This document shows positions 55,940 through 64,000 of a stretch of DNA of 64,000 bases, in pieces. The stretch's first letter is position 1, and each line of letters starts with the position of its first letter. Below the pieces are notes generated by a model, which worked only from the letters and a program-made list of their open reading frames with translations, ran no database searches and had not been told where the DNA came from. The translations under genes and the position numbers were made by a program. This stretch comes from Flavobacterium sp. ALD4 (lineage in GTDB: Bacteria > Bacteroidota > Bacteroidia > Flavobacteriales > Flavobacteriaceae): NCBI RefSeq assembly GCF_002836475.1, contig NZ_PJBJ01000030.1:248001-312000 (forward strand), written 5' to 3'.

Positions 55940-56569
55940 ATGATTAAAGTTTGTTTAGCAGATAACTACCCGGTAGTACACTTTGGAGTGAAATCTTATT
56001 TTAAAGATCATGCCGAAATATCAGTCGTTGCCAATGTTGGTAATTTTTTAATGATTCGTGATATTCTCCAAACTAAAGATATTGATGTTTTAATTTTAGA
56101 CTTAGAACTGGAAGGTCTTTCCAGTATTTTTGAAGTCAAATCAATTTTAAAAAACTTTCCTAAGACGAAAATCATTATATTCAGTGGCCTTTCAGAGCAG
56201 ATTTATGCACCAAATGCTATTAAAGCCGGTGTTTCAGGATTTGTTCACAAAACAGAAAAGTTGGAAACCTTAGGTTTATCAATTATTAAAGTGAATCAAG
56301 GAAAGATCATCATGAATGAAACCGTGAAGAAAAACCTAGCCTTAATTGCAAAACAAAGCAAAAGCGAACGTTTGTATCGAAAACTTTCCAATCGTGAGGT
56401 TGAAGTGTTGCGTTATTTAAGTGGAGGTAAAAAGAATCACGAAATTGCTGAAATTTTGGGTCTTAACGAGAAAACGATAAGCACCTACAAGTTGCGTTTG
56501 TTAACGAAACTGAACGTTACTAATCTAGTTGATTTAGTAAACAAAGCAAAAACATTAGAAATAGTATAA
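55940..56569 (+). CDS. LuxR-type (NarL-family) response regulator
   Basis: Receiver domain (1-120): acidic D8 with Asn9 in place of the usual second Asp, phospho-acceptor Asp54 in LILDLEL, Ser82 in IIFSGL, Lys104 in VHKTE. C-terminal LuxR HTH (about 145-209): LSNREVEVLRYLSGGKKNHE and NEKTISTYKLRLLTKLNV. The cognate kinase is not adjacent. Its stop directly abuts the stop of convergent dnaG, without a visible terminator. Confidence 0.9.
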   Translation: MIKVCLADNYPVVHFGVKSYFKDHAEISVVANVGNFLMIRDILQTKDIDVLILDLELEGLSSIFEVKSILKNFPKTKIIIFSGLSEQIYAPNAIKAGVSGFVHKTEKLETLGLSIIKVNQGKIIMNETVKKNLALIAKQSKSERLYRKLSNREVEVLRYLSGGKKNHEIAEILGLNEKTISTYKLRLLTKLNVTNLVDLVNKAKTLEIV

Positions 56570-58537
56570 TTAAAATCGAGACATAACCCGCCCTAATTTT
56601 TTAGAAAAAGCAGAAGTTAGACCGAGGTAATCTTTAATCATAGTCATAGGCTCCGTATTATCTGATGTAGATGTTATGGAGCTTTTTATTTCCTCAATAA
56701 TTTTACCTACTAAATACCAGCGCAGCGTTAAAATAGTCTCTGAGACATTTTGACCTATCGTGTCCTTTTTATATTTTGGAAAAATATTTTGTCCCTCCCA
56801 ATTGTGTAAAACAACCCTTTCGTCTTCCATTAAAATATCCGTAACCTCCTGTGCAAACTCAGGCTGTAAATGCATCAGGTATTGCTCTAAACTGAAACCT
56901 TCATTTTGAAGATAATAATTAATCAGATCATTGAATATATCCCGAAACAAGGGGTTTGCTAATTCTACCTCATCTTCCTGTAAGCTCAAATAGATTCTGT
57001 GAAATACTTTATATTCCTTTTTTTCAATCACATGTTCAATTTCGCCTTCTCCATTGGATTTCAAAAGCACATCTTCAAACTCCTCCGTTTTATCACCATA
57101 CAGCAGCAACATCTCTATGATTTTTCGTTCTAAACGATAAAGAACATCCACTTTTTCTACATCGGCTGGATTTTCGCTTTTCACAATTTCCAACGCCTTA
57201 TACTGTTGCTTTTGTTTTTTCCCCACTTCAGCAGTGTCTTTCTGAACCAACTGCGCTAAAGTACTAACCAACACCTGCTCTGAAATATCCATTATTCGGG
57301 AACATTCCTGAATGTATATTTCGCGTTGGATTCTATCTGGTATTTTAGAAATACTAACTACCATATCCCGAATCAAATCGGCTTTCTTTATTGGGTCATT
57401 CTTGGCTTCATTCATCAAAAGCGATGCTTTAAACTGAATAAAATCTTTTGCATTGTTTTCGAGATACGCAACTAAGTCATCATGAGATGTTTTCTTGGCA
57501 AAGCTGTCCGGATCTTCTCCGTCAGGAAAAGTACAAACCTTTACATTCATGCCTTCTTCCAGAATCAAATCGATTCCTCGAACGGAAGCACGCAATCCGG
57601 CTGCATCACCATCAAAAAGAACCGTAATGTTTTTTGTTAGCCTATTAATTAAACGTATTTGATCAGGAGTCAATGCCGTTCCTGAAGAGGAAACCACATT
57701 CTCAATTCCAACTTGATTAAACTGAATGACATCGGTGTACCCTTCAACTAAAAAACAGTTGTTGAGTTTGGCAATAGACTGTTTGGCCTGAAAAATACCG
57801 TATAACACCTTACTTTTATGATAAATCTCGCTCTCAGGTGAGTTTAAATACTTAGCTGCCTTTTTATCATTGGTCAATATTCTTCCCCCAAAACCGAGTA
57901 TCCTTCCAGACATACTTTGTATCGGAAACATAACGCGACTCTTAAAACGGTCAAAGGGTCTATCTTCTCTGGGGATTGTTAAACCTGTACTTTCCAGGAA
58001 TTCTAATTTGTAACCTTTCCCAAGCGCTTCTTTTGTAAAAGCATCCCAAGTACCTGGAGAATATCCAAGGCTAAACTTTTCAATGGTTTCATTGGTAAAT
58101 CCCCTTTCTTTAAAATAAGAAAGACCTATTGCTTTTCCTTCTTCCGTTTTTAAAAGTGTTTTATGAAAATAATCTTTTGCAAATTCAGAAACCAAATACA
58201 TACTCTCTCGAATATCTGTATTTGCTTTTTCTTCGTTTGTTTGCTCTGTTTCCTCTATTTCTATATTGTATTTCCTGGCTAAGTAGCGGATGGCTTCAGG
58301 ATACGTAAAATGCTCATGTTCCATTAAAAAAGCAACAGAATTGCCCCCTTTCCCAGAACTAAAATCTTTCCAAATTCCTTTAGCTGGTGATACCATAAAG
58401 GATGGGGAACGTTCATCAGAGAACGGGCTCAATCCTTTAAAATTACTTCCAGCTCTCTTTAATTGGACGAAATCACCAATAACCTCCTCTACACGAGCAG
58501 TTTCAAAAACAGTATCTATAGTCGCCTTTGTAATCAT
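56570..58537 (-). CDS. dnaG: DNA primase DnaG lacking zinc ligands
   Basis: Makes RNA primers for replication. Start ATG 58537 gives MITKATIDTVFETARVEEVI, as in homologues; an in-frame ATG 99 bp upstream gives an unrelated extension. The CHC2-type N-terminal fold is present (GLSPFSDERSPSFMVSPAKG) but the four zinc ligands are replaced: Ser37, Ser40, Asp58, Ser61. The TOPRIM core is normal (LVEGYTDVIQF, LFDGDAAGLRASVRG, DGEDPDSFA). A DnaB-binding-like C-terminus completes 655 residues. This loss of zinc ligands appears typical of flavobacterial DnaG, but I cannot check. Confidence 0.93.
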   Translation of the reverse strand: MITKATIDTVFETARVEEVIGDFVQLKRAGSNFKGLSPFSDERSPSFMVSPAKGIWKDFSSGKGGNSVAFLMEHEHFTYPEAIRYLARKYNIEIEETEQTNEEKANTDIRESMYLVSEFAKDYFHKTLLKTEEGKAIGLSYFKERGFTNETIEKFSLGYSPGTWDAFTKEALGKGYKLEFLESTGLTIPREDRPFDRFKSRVMFPIQSMSGRILGFGGRILTNDKKAAKYLNSPESEIYHKSKVLYGIFQAKQSIAKLNNCFLVEGYTDVIQFNQVGIENVVSSSGTALTPDQIRLINRLTKNITVLFDGDAAGLRASVRGIDLILEEGMNVKVCTFPDGEDPDSFAKKTSHDDLVAYLENNAKDFIQFKASLLMNEAKNDPIKKADLIRDMVVSISKIPDRIQREIYIQECSRIMDISEQVLVSTLAQLVQKDTAEVGKKQKQQYKALEIVKSENPADVEKVDVLYRLERKIIEMLLLYGDKTEEFEDVLLKSNGEGEIEHVIEKKEYKVFHRIYLSLQEDEVELANPLFRDIFNDLINYYLQNEGFSLEQYLMHLQPEFAQEVTDILMEDERVVLHNWEGQNIFPKYKKDTIGQNVSETILTLRWYLVGKIIEEIKSSITSTSDNTEPMTMIKDYLGLTSAFSKKLGRVMSRF

Positions 58538-58662
58538 TGTTGTTTTGCAGTAAAAAGGCAAATATACAAAGTTTGTAATTTGAAAATCAGTTTTAAAGAA
58601 TCTAAATTTTAAGTGAAAAAGAAGACTGACGAACAAAAATCTTATTTCAAAATAAAACAGAT

Positions 58663-59073
58663 TTAAGCACCAAAAATATGTTTGAAATTTACAGATATAT
58701 CGCTCTCTAACCTAAAAATTTGATAACTCAAATCTTTATAATTTAAAAGTAACTTACATGAATATTTAGTAAGAAAAATAGATGAAAAACAAAGGATAAC
58801 TGTACATATATCCAACAGAATAGTATTCAAATAATTAAGAAAAACTAGTCTCTTAATCATCATAAATAAAACAACTAATAAAAATATTATCAAATAGTTC
58901 AATACTAAACTTCTCCTTTTTATTATTCTAACATTTGAAACGTTACTTATATCAACATTAACAACGTTACCTTTCAATACTACAGAAAGGTTACTTTCAG
59001 TTATAATGTATTTACTATCATATTGAGTAATATATGAAAGTTTATCAAAATTCGATTTTATACTATATTCCAT
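58663..59073 (-). CDS. hypothetical membrane protein (136 aa)
   Basis: An N-terminal polar part with a short PH-like beta pattern (IITESNLSVVLKGNVVNVDI), then two strong hydrophobic helices (LVLNYLIIFLLVVLFMMIK and TILLDICTVILCFSSIFL) and a C-terminal tail. No family recognised. Composition is very AT-rich, like the neighbouring kinase region. Confidence 0.55.
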   Translation of the reverse strand: MEYSIKSNFDKLSYITQYDSKYIITESNLSVVLKGNVVNVDISNVSNVRIIKRRSLVLNYLIIFLLVVLFMMIKRLVFLNYLNTILLDICTVILCFSSIFLTKYSCKLLLNYKDLSYQIFRLESDISVNFKHIFGA

Positions 59074-59380
59074 TTTATCAAAATATCACATTACGTTTAT
59101 ACTTAAAAAGGAGTAAACTGTAACATATTAAACAGTTCGAAATTACCACTGTATCTCTGACTACGTCTAGTTTTTATTAATAACTTAAAAACTATTCCTA
59201 AAAATTAAAAAACACATGTATTAAAGAAATAAAAATGTTTTTCTTAAAATAGATTACAGCAAATTATCCACCTAAAAACATGTTAATCAACTCATTTACC
59301 TTATGATATAATAAAATTTTAAACTAATTTGCACTCAAAATTGAAGGTTCAAATCTTAACCCGTAATTAAAAATAATTAA
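59074..59380. other. intergenic region before the histidine kinase
   Basis: About 300 bp, AT-rich. TAATTTG near 59330 could be a weak -7 element for the kinase. Nothing else seen. Confidence 0.4.
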
Positions 59381-62300
59381 ATGCACACTTCACAGGAATT
59401 AAATGATTCAAATTCAGTTAGTTTAGGCTTAACAGAAATGGAACTTAAAAGTGAATTTAATACTATTTTAAAGTTTCTAACTGAGATTTGTAAAGTTTCA
59501 GGTGCCTTTATTTCAATAAAAAAGAAGCAAGAAGACATTATCTTATTTAAAAAAGGCTTGAAGAATTTCAATACCCCAAATGAAATTGTACATTTTAATG
59601 ACCTTACCAGTAGCCATGACAATTTAATTCTTTCTGGTGCAAATCAAAATTGCAACTATAAATTAAATGGCTTTGAGGAAGTTTATACATTTTTTGCAGG
59701 GTTTCCAATCAACCTGACTAATAAATCAATCGTAGCTAATCTTTGTTTGTTAAACAATAAAAACAAACTACTTAGTAAAACAGAATTAAAAATCATCGAA
59801 CAATGTGCTTGCCAAATAGAATCTACACTAAATCTTAGATTACAAAACTCTAATCTAAAAACGCAGCTCAGTGAAGTAAAGCTTCAATTTGAATACTTTA
59901 TCGATAATTCAAACGACATTATTTATGGATACACCTTAGATGGTATAATAACATACGCTTCTACAAATTCTAAATCATCAATAGGCCTGAGCCCGCATGA
60001 ACTTATTGGTACAAGCATTAACGCCCTTATTCATCCAGAAGACGTAGTAAAGTATTCTGATTTACTAGATACTATTAAATTAAATGAAAAAAATAATAAA
60101 AACCTTACTTATAGAGTAAAACATAAAGGAGGACATTACATTTGGTATTCTTCCAAGATTAAATTAACAGAAAAAAATAATCAACTTTTTTACGTAGTAA
60201 ATTGTAAAGACATTTCAAGCTTTGTTGAAAGTGAACAAGAACTCCAGCTACAAAAAGAATTCTACGAAACTATCCTCAACCATTTATCTTCAGATGTTGC
60301 CGTATTTGATCCTAATCACAAGTACCTTTATTTAAACCCTATCGCCATTAAAAATAAAGAACTCAGGGAATATATTATTGGAAAAGATGATTTTGAATAT
60401 GCTAAACATACTAACAGAACAGCTGATTTTGCAATTGAAAGACACGCTAAATTTATTCAAGCGATTCAAAATAAAAAAACGTTGTCATGGAATGAAGAAT
60501 TATGTAATGCTATTGGAGAAAAAACTATTCATAATAGAAAATTTACACCTGTATTTAATGACAACGGGACTCTTGCAATGATGATCGGCGTTAGCGTAGA
60601 CATCACTGAAAACACAAAAATCCAAAATGAAATTTTAAAAAACCGTCAACTTGTAACAAGTATTCTTGAAAACGTTGCTGTTGGTATTTTAGTTCAAGGC
60701 CCCCAAACAGAAATTATAGAAAATAATAAAGCTGCTTGCAAAATGCTGGGACTCACCCAAGATCAACTTTTAGGAAAAACCTCTTATGACGACTATTGGG
60801 AGATAATTCATGAAGATGGTTACGCCTATAAACCTGAAGAGTTCCCCGTTCCCCAAGCTATAAATAAGTCAAAACCAATCAATAACATAGTAATGGGAGT
60901 CCGTCGTCCTATAACCAATGATCTAATTTGGTTATTAGTTGATGCAACTCCAGTTTTTCAAGATACTAATGAACTTCTTTATGTAGTAAGTTCTTTCAAC
61001 GACATCACAGCACAGAAAAAAACAGAAAGAGCGCTAAAAATCAGCAATGAACGCTTTGAATATGTCAATAAGGCTACTTCTGATGTAATTTGGGATTGGG
61101 AAATAGGTTCTGAAAATTTCATAATGTCAGAAAATTATACAAACCTATTTGGTCACAAATTAAATAATGACAACAAATTTTTAAAGGTTCAAGATTTCGA
61201 AAACCTTATTCATCCTGATGATTTAGAAAGAGTTCATAAAAACTTAAAAAGAGCACTTGAAAGCACAGCGAGTACTTGGTATGATGAATTCCGTTTTTTA
61301 AAATCTGATGGAACTTATGCCTATATAAAAGACAAAGCCTATATTATTCGCGACGAATCAGACAAATGGACACGCATGATTGGTGCGCAAACTGATGTAA
61401 CAGAAAAAACAAAAATTGAACAACAAAACAAATTATTATTAGAAGAAAACAACAAAAACAAAAACATCCAACTTAATAAAGCTGAAAGCTTATACCGCCT
61501 TTTAGCAGACAATACAACGCACTTAGTATGTTTACATGATTTAAACATGACTTTTCAATATGTATCTCCTTCTGTAGAAGCATTAATTGGGTTTACTCCA
61601 GAAAGCCTGATTGGAAAAAACCCTATCGATTTTGCGCATCCGCGAGACATTAAAAGAATGATAATTGATTTTGACAATCTCAATTCAAAGCATGAACCGA
61701 ACCGAAATGAGTACCGTTATCTAAATTCCACAGGAGCATACATCTGGTTAGAAACTGATGCTAAAATCGTTTTTGAAAACGCAGTTCCTATAAAAATTCA
61801 AACTAGTACAAGAGATATTTCAAAAAGAAAAGAAGCCGACTTTGCTATTGAAAAAACACTCAAACAACAACGTGAATTAAATGAACTACGTACTAATTTA
61901 GTTTCTACCATTTCTCATGAGTTTAGAACTCCAATGACAACCATAAGAACAAGTGCTGAATTAATGGAAATATATATTCAAGATCAACATTCTCAACGTG
62001 ACCAAAATCTAAGAAAACAAACAACCAGAATCACGAGCGAAATTGACCGAATTATTGACTTAATGAATTCAGTTTTGATAATATCGAAAGATGACTCCGG
62101 AAAGACTACATTCAAGCCAATAAAATTCGATTTAAAAGAACTCTGTAAAACTATAACAGACACTAGTTTCAGCCAAAATATCAAAGGCCAAAAAGTAGAT
62201 CTATATTTTGAAGGAAATCAATTTTTAATTTATGCAGACAAAAACTTAATAGAGTATGCGATATTTAACGTACTAAACAATGCCTTTAAATACTCTGAAA

Positions 62301-62566
62301 ATTGCAAAAATGTACAACTGAATTTAATTTCTAATAAATCTGAAATTCAAGTTGAAATACTAGACTTTGGTATTGGAATACCAAAAAAAGATCAGTCAAA
62401 ACTATTTAACACTTTTTATAGAGCCAGCAATACTGATGGAATTCAAGGAACAGGTTTAGGTCTTTATATTGTTAAAACATTCATAGAAAAAAACTCAGGC
62501 AAGATACAATTAGAAAGCATCCTTGGAAAAGGGACTAAAGTAACCCTACAATTACCAAAAGCATAA
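59381..62566 (+). CDS. soluble sensor histidine kinase with GAF and about five PAS domains
   Basis: The 1061-residue protein has no membrane helix. Order: GAF-like domain (about 20-155), PAS domains at about 170-285, 290-415, 420-545, 555-675 and 695-815 (e.g. DNSNDIIYGYTLDGIITYAS, FQYVSPSVEALIGFTPESLI), HisKA with phospho-acceptor His846 in STISHEFRTPMTTIR, and HATPase with NVLNNAFKYSE (N box), DFGIGIPKK (G1) and GTGLGLYIVK (G2). It autophosphorylates and passes phosphate to an unidentified regulator; the LuxR-type regulator 3 kb away or the AraC-type one at 63.5 kb are possible partners, but this is not shown by the sequence. Confidence 0.92.
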   Translation: MHTSQELNDSNSVSLGLTEMELKSEFNTILKFLTEICKVSGAFISIKKKQEDIILFKKGLKNFNTPNEIVHFNDLTSSHDNLILSGANQNCNYKLNGFEEVYTFFAGFPINLTNKSIVANLCLLNNKNKLLSKTELKIIEQCACQIESTLNLRLQNSNLKTQLSEVKLQFEYFIDNSNDIIYGYTLDGIITYASTNSKSSIGLSPHELIGTSINALIHPEDVVKYSDLLDTIKLNEKNNKNLTYRVKHKGGHYIWYSSKIKLTEKNNQLFYVVNCKDISSFVESEQELQLQKEFYETILNHLSSDVAVFDPNHKYLYLNPIAIKNKELREYIIGKDDFEYAKHTNRTADFAIERHAKFIQAIQNKKTLSWNEELCNAIGEKTIHNRKFTPVFNDNGTLAMMIGVSVDITENTKIQNEILKNRQLVTSILENVAVGILVQGPQTEIIENNKAACKMLGLTQDQLLGKTSYDDYWEIIHEDGYAYKPEEFPVPQAINKSKPINNIVMGVRRPITNDLIWLLVDATPVFQDTNELLYVVSSFNDITAQKKTERALKISNERFEYVNKATSDVIWDWEIGSENFIMSENYTNLFGHKLNNDNKFLKVQDFENLIHPDDLERVHKNLKRALESTASTWYDEFRFLKSDGTYAYIKDKAYIIRDESDKWTRMIGAQTDVTEKTKIEQQNKLLLEENNKNKNIQLNKAESLYRLLADNTTHLVCLHDLNMTFQYVSPSVEALIGFTPESLIGKNPIDFAHPRDIKRMIIDFDNLNSKHEPNRNEYRYLNSTGAYIWLETDAKIVFENAVPIKIQTSTRDISKRKEADFAIEKTLKQQRELNELRTNLVSTISHEFRTPMTTIRTSAELMEIYIQDQHSQRDQNLRKQTTRITSEIDRIIDLMNSVLIISKDDSGKTTFKPIKFDLKELCKTITDTSFSQNIKGQKVDLYFEGNQFLIYADKNLIEYAIFNVLNNAFKYSENCKNVQLNLISNKSEIQVEILDFGIGIPKKDQSKLFNTFYRASNTDGIQGTGLGLYIVKTFIEKNSGKIQLESILGKGTKVTLQLPKA

Positions 62567-63455
62567 ATTAAATCCTCTTTATAAAAAAACAACTAATTGT
62601 TGATGAAACAACACAAAGAAAAACTACGCCCTGAGTCTTTATCACTGTCAGTCTCGAAGTAACTGAAACAAAAAAAGCAAGCAGCACAACTATAAATACT
62701 GATATTATTCCGCACAAAATAAATATGGTAATTTTTAACGATAATTATCATCTTAAAAAGTATGGCTATAAATAATTTTTAGAATAATATCGATATCGCG
62801 TTATTTACTAAAACTGAATTCTGAATGATAAAAAAAAGGATGTATGAAAAAGACTAACGCTAAAAAAAATAAGTTTTATATTAAAAGAAGATACCAAAAG
62901 TATAAAATCAAATAATTTCATACAATTATTTGATTCCTTGTCTTAATAAAATTAAAAACTTATCATAACAGCTTACATTAAATATGATAATTAATTTGTT
63001 TTATCCCCCCGGATAAAATTTCCAGTAAGCTGTATGATAAGAGTTAAACCTACTTCGTAAAATTACTAAGTAAAAAAATAAAATCATTTACTTTTATTGA
63101 TAGCTAGTAAAAAACTACTATTAATTTAAAAAAGAAGTTCGTGATAATCAGAAAAATATATTTTTGTACTAAATACAAAGGCTCTATATAACTTTAAAAA
63201 AAAGTACAATTGCCATCATTAAAACAAATATAGTAAGTGTAAGGCAAAAATATAAAAGACAAGTTATTCTCTTAATTTTATTTGAATTTAAAGAAGTTTC
63301 TAAATTATTCCCAACTTCTTTTGAAGGTCTGCTTTTTATCAAAATATTAGTTTTAATTTATTAAGACTAAAGCTTCTATATTACTAAATATAAGGGGTTT
63401 TGACATTACTAGTAATACATGATTTAAAAATAAATACTATTAATTAAAAAATATT
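62567..63455. other. gene-free stretch between kinase and AraC regulator
   Basis: Almost 890 bp, very AT-rich, without a coding frame. It holds the nested inverted repeat at 62959-63041. The remainder shows no feature. Confidence 0.5.
62959..63041. repeat. nested inverted repeat (possible MITE or structured RNA)
   Basis: Outer arms CTTATCATAACAGCTTAC (62959-62976) and GTAAGCTGTATGATAAG (63025-63041) pair over 17 bp with one bulged base. Inside them TTTTATCC (62999-63006) and GGATAAAA (63011-63018) form a second perfect 8-bp stem around CCCC. Arms meet no T-run, so it is not a simple terminator. Confidence 0.75.
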
Positions 63456-64000
63456 TTATATTTGAGTGGATTTAACATAATCTCTTAAGGTCATGCCTAC
63501 ATACTTCTTAAAACTAGTCGAAAAATAAGACAAAGAATTAAAACCGGTCTCGTCTACTAAAAACTGCATATTCCTTTCTCCCAAGAAAATTAATTTAAGC
63601 GCATAATCCAATTTAAATTCTCTTATATACTGACTTATATTTTTTTTAGTGCGTTTTCTTATTTTTTTATCTAACGTGGATCTACTTACATGAAGTTGAA
63701 ATGCTAGTTCTTCAATATCTATAGTTTTCTTAATGTTTTTGGATAAAATAGCATTAACTGATAATAGAAAATCTCTTTCAGATAATTTTATTACAACTTT
63801 TGAAAAAGGATTAGGCTTATTTTCTTCTTCTATTTGACGCTTTAAATGTAAGATATTATTAATTTTAAGTATTAGCTCTCGAGTTTTGAACGGTTTCATA
63901 ATATAATCATTAACGCCATTCTCAAGTTGCTTGAACTTAGTTTGTTCATCAATATTAGCAGTGATAATTATGAAAGGAATAGTATTGAATTTACTGCTTT
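63456..64000 (-). CDS. response regulator with AraC-type HTH (partial, 5' end outside)
   Basis: The frame is open to the window edge. The visible N-terminal side is the end of a receiver domain (PFIIITANIDEQTKFKQLEN, GVNDYIMKPF with the conserved Lys-Pro), then a linker and an AraC HTH (LSVNAILSKNIKKTIDIEEL, AFQLHVSRSTLDKKIRK, ...GFNSLSYFSTSFKKYVGMT). This end matches the C-terminal output of hybrid two-component systems or a stand-alone receiver-AraC regulator; the missing upstream part decides which. Confidence 0.85.
   Translation of the reverse strand, partial: SSKFNTIPFIIITANIDEQTKFKQLENGVNDYIMKPFKTRELILKINNILHLKRQIEEENKPNPFSKVVIKLSERDFLLSVNAILSKNIKKTIDIEELAFQLHVSRSTLDKKIRKRTKKNISQYIREFKLDYALKLIFLGERNMQFLVDETGFNSLSYFSTSFKKYVGMTLRDYVKSTQI

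Noticed and set aside
58538..58636. Extended N-terminus for DnaG
   Set aside because: The extra 33 residues are Phe-rich translated AT-rich leader with no likeness to primases.

Overview
The window is chromosomal DNA from a low-GC member of the Bacteroidota, almost certainly a Flavobacterium or close relative. Evidence: gliding-motility genes gldB/gldC, the flavobacterial exosortase XrtF with its partner membrane protein, a short 287-residue primary sigma factor next to pnp and rpe, an mDAP-type dcw cluster with a flavobacterial FtsZ tail, a DnaG lacking its zinc ligands, Bacteroidota-type -33/-7 promoters (TTG, about 19-20 bases, then TAnnTTTG), and start sites mostly without Shine-Dalgarno sequences.

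Layout. 1-5.8 kb: end of miaB, a sigma-54 activator, lptE, an uncharacterised gene, secG, groES-groEL, then a decayed tandem copy of the groEL 3' end with its terminator. 5.9-10.1 kb (minus strand): dedA, a beta-CASP metallo-beta-lactamase, an ATP-cone/PD-(D/E)XK nuclease fusion, and the XrtF pair. 10.2-13.4 kb: a GAF/fRMsr-like gene, rpsO and pnp. 13.4-18.4 kb: a carotenoid cluster (desaturase, CruF, CrtZ, methyltransferase, CrtA) flanked on the left by a decayed fragment of rpoD and on the right by intact rpoD. 18.5-21.0 kb: rpoD, rpe and a CBS protein.

21-35 kb is an AT-rich, decayed genomic island. It holds a TPR pseudogene, a tyrosine-recombinase pseudogene whose catalytic Tyr codon is now a stop, repeated intergenic modules, three remnants of one small gene, a family of TACGCGCGTAGAAT palindromic repeats, and scattered cargo: secreted proteins, two membrane acyltransferases, an SMP-30 protein and an esterase with a nonsense codon. 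The island ends beside tRNA-Arg(TCG), whose 3' end faces it. Intact mtfA-like and small hypothetical genes lie within or beside this zone.

35.3-51.8 kb (minus strand): yqeY, then the complete division and cell-wall cluster mraZ-rsmH-ftsL-ftsI-murE-mraY-murD-ftsW-murG-murC-ftsQ-ftsA-ftsZ. It is read from a promoter overlapped by three 10-bp-spaced MraZ-box-like repeats. 52-58.6 kb: an alpha/beta hydrolase, engB, gldC/gldB, nadE, a LuxR-type response regulator and dnaG. 58.7-64 kb: a small membrane protein, a large soluble GAF/multi-PAS histidine kinase, a gene-free stretch with a nested inverted repeat, and the end of a receiver-AraC regulator running off the window.

The most notable points are the carotenoid cluster bracketed by an rpoD duplication, the mosaic repeat island at 24-35 kb, the ATP-cone nuclease beside a beta-CASP nuclease, and the MraZ operator.
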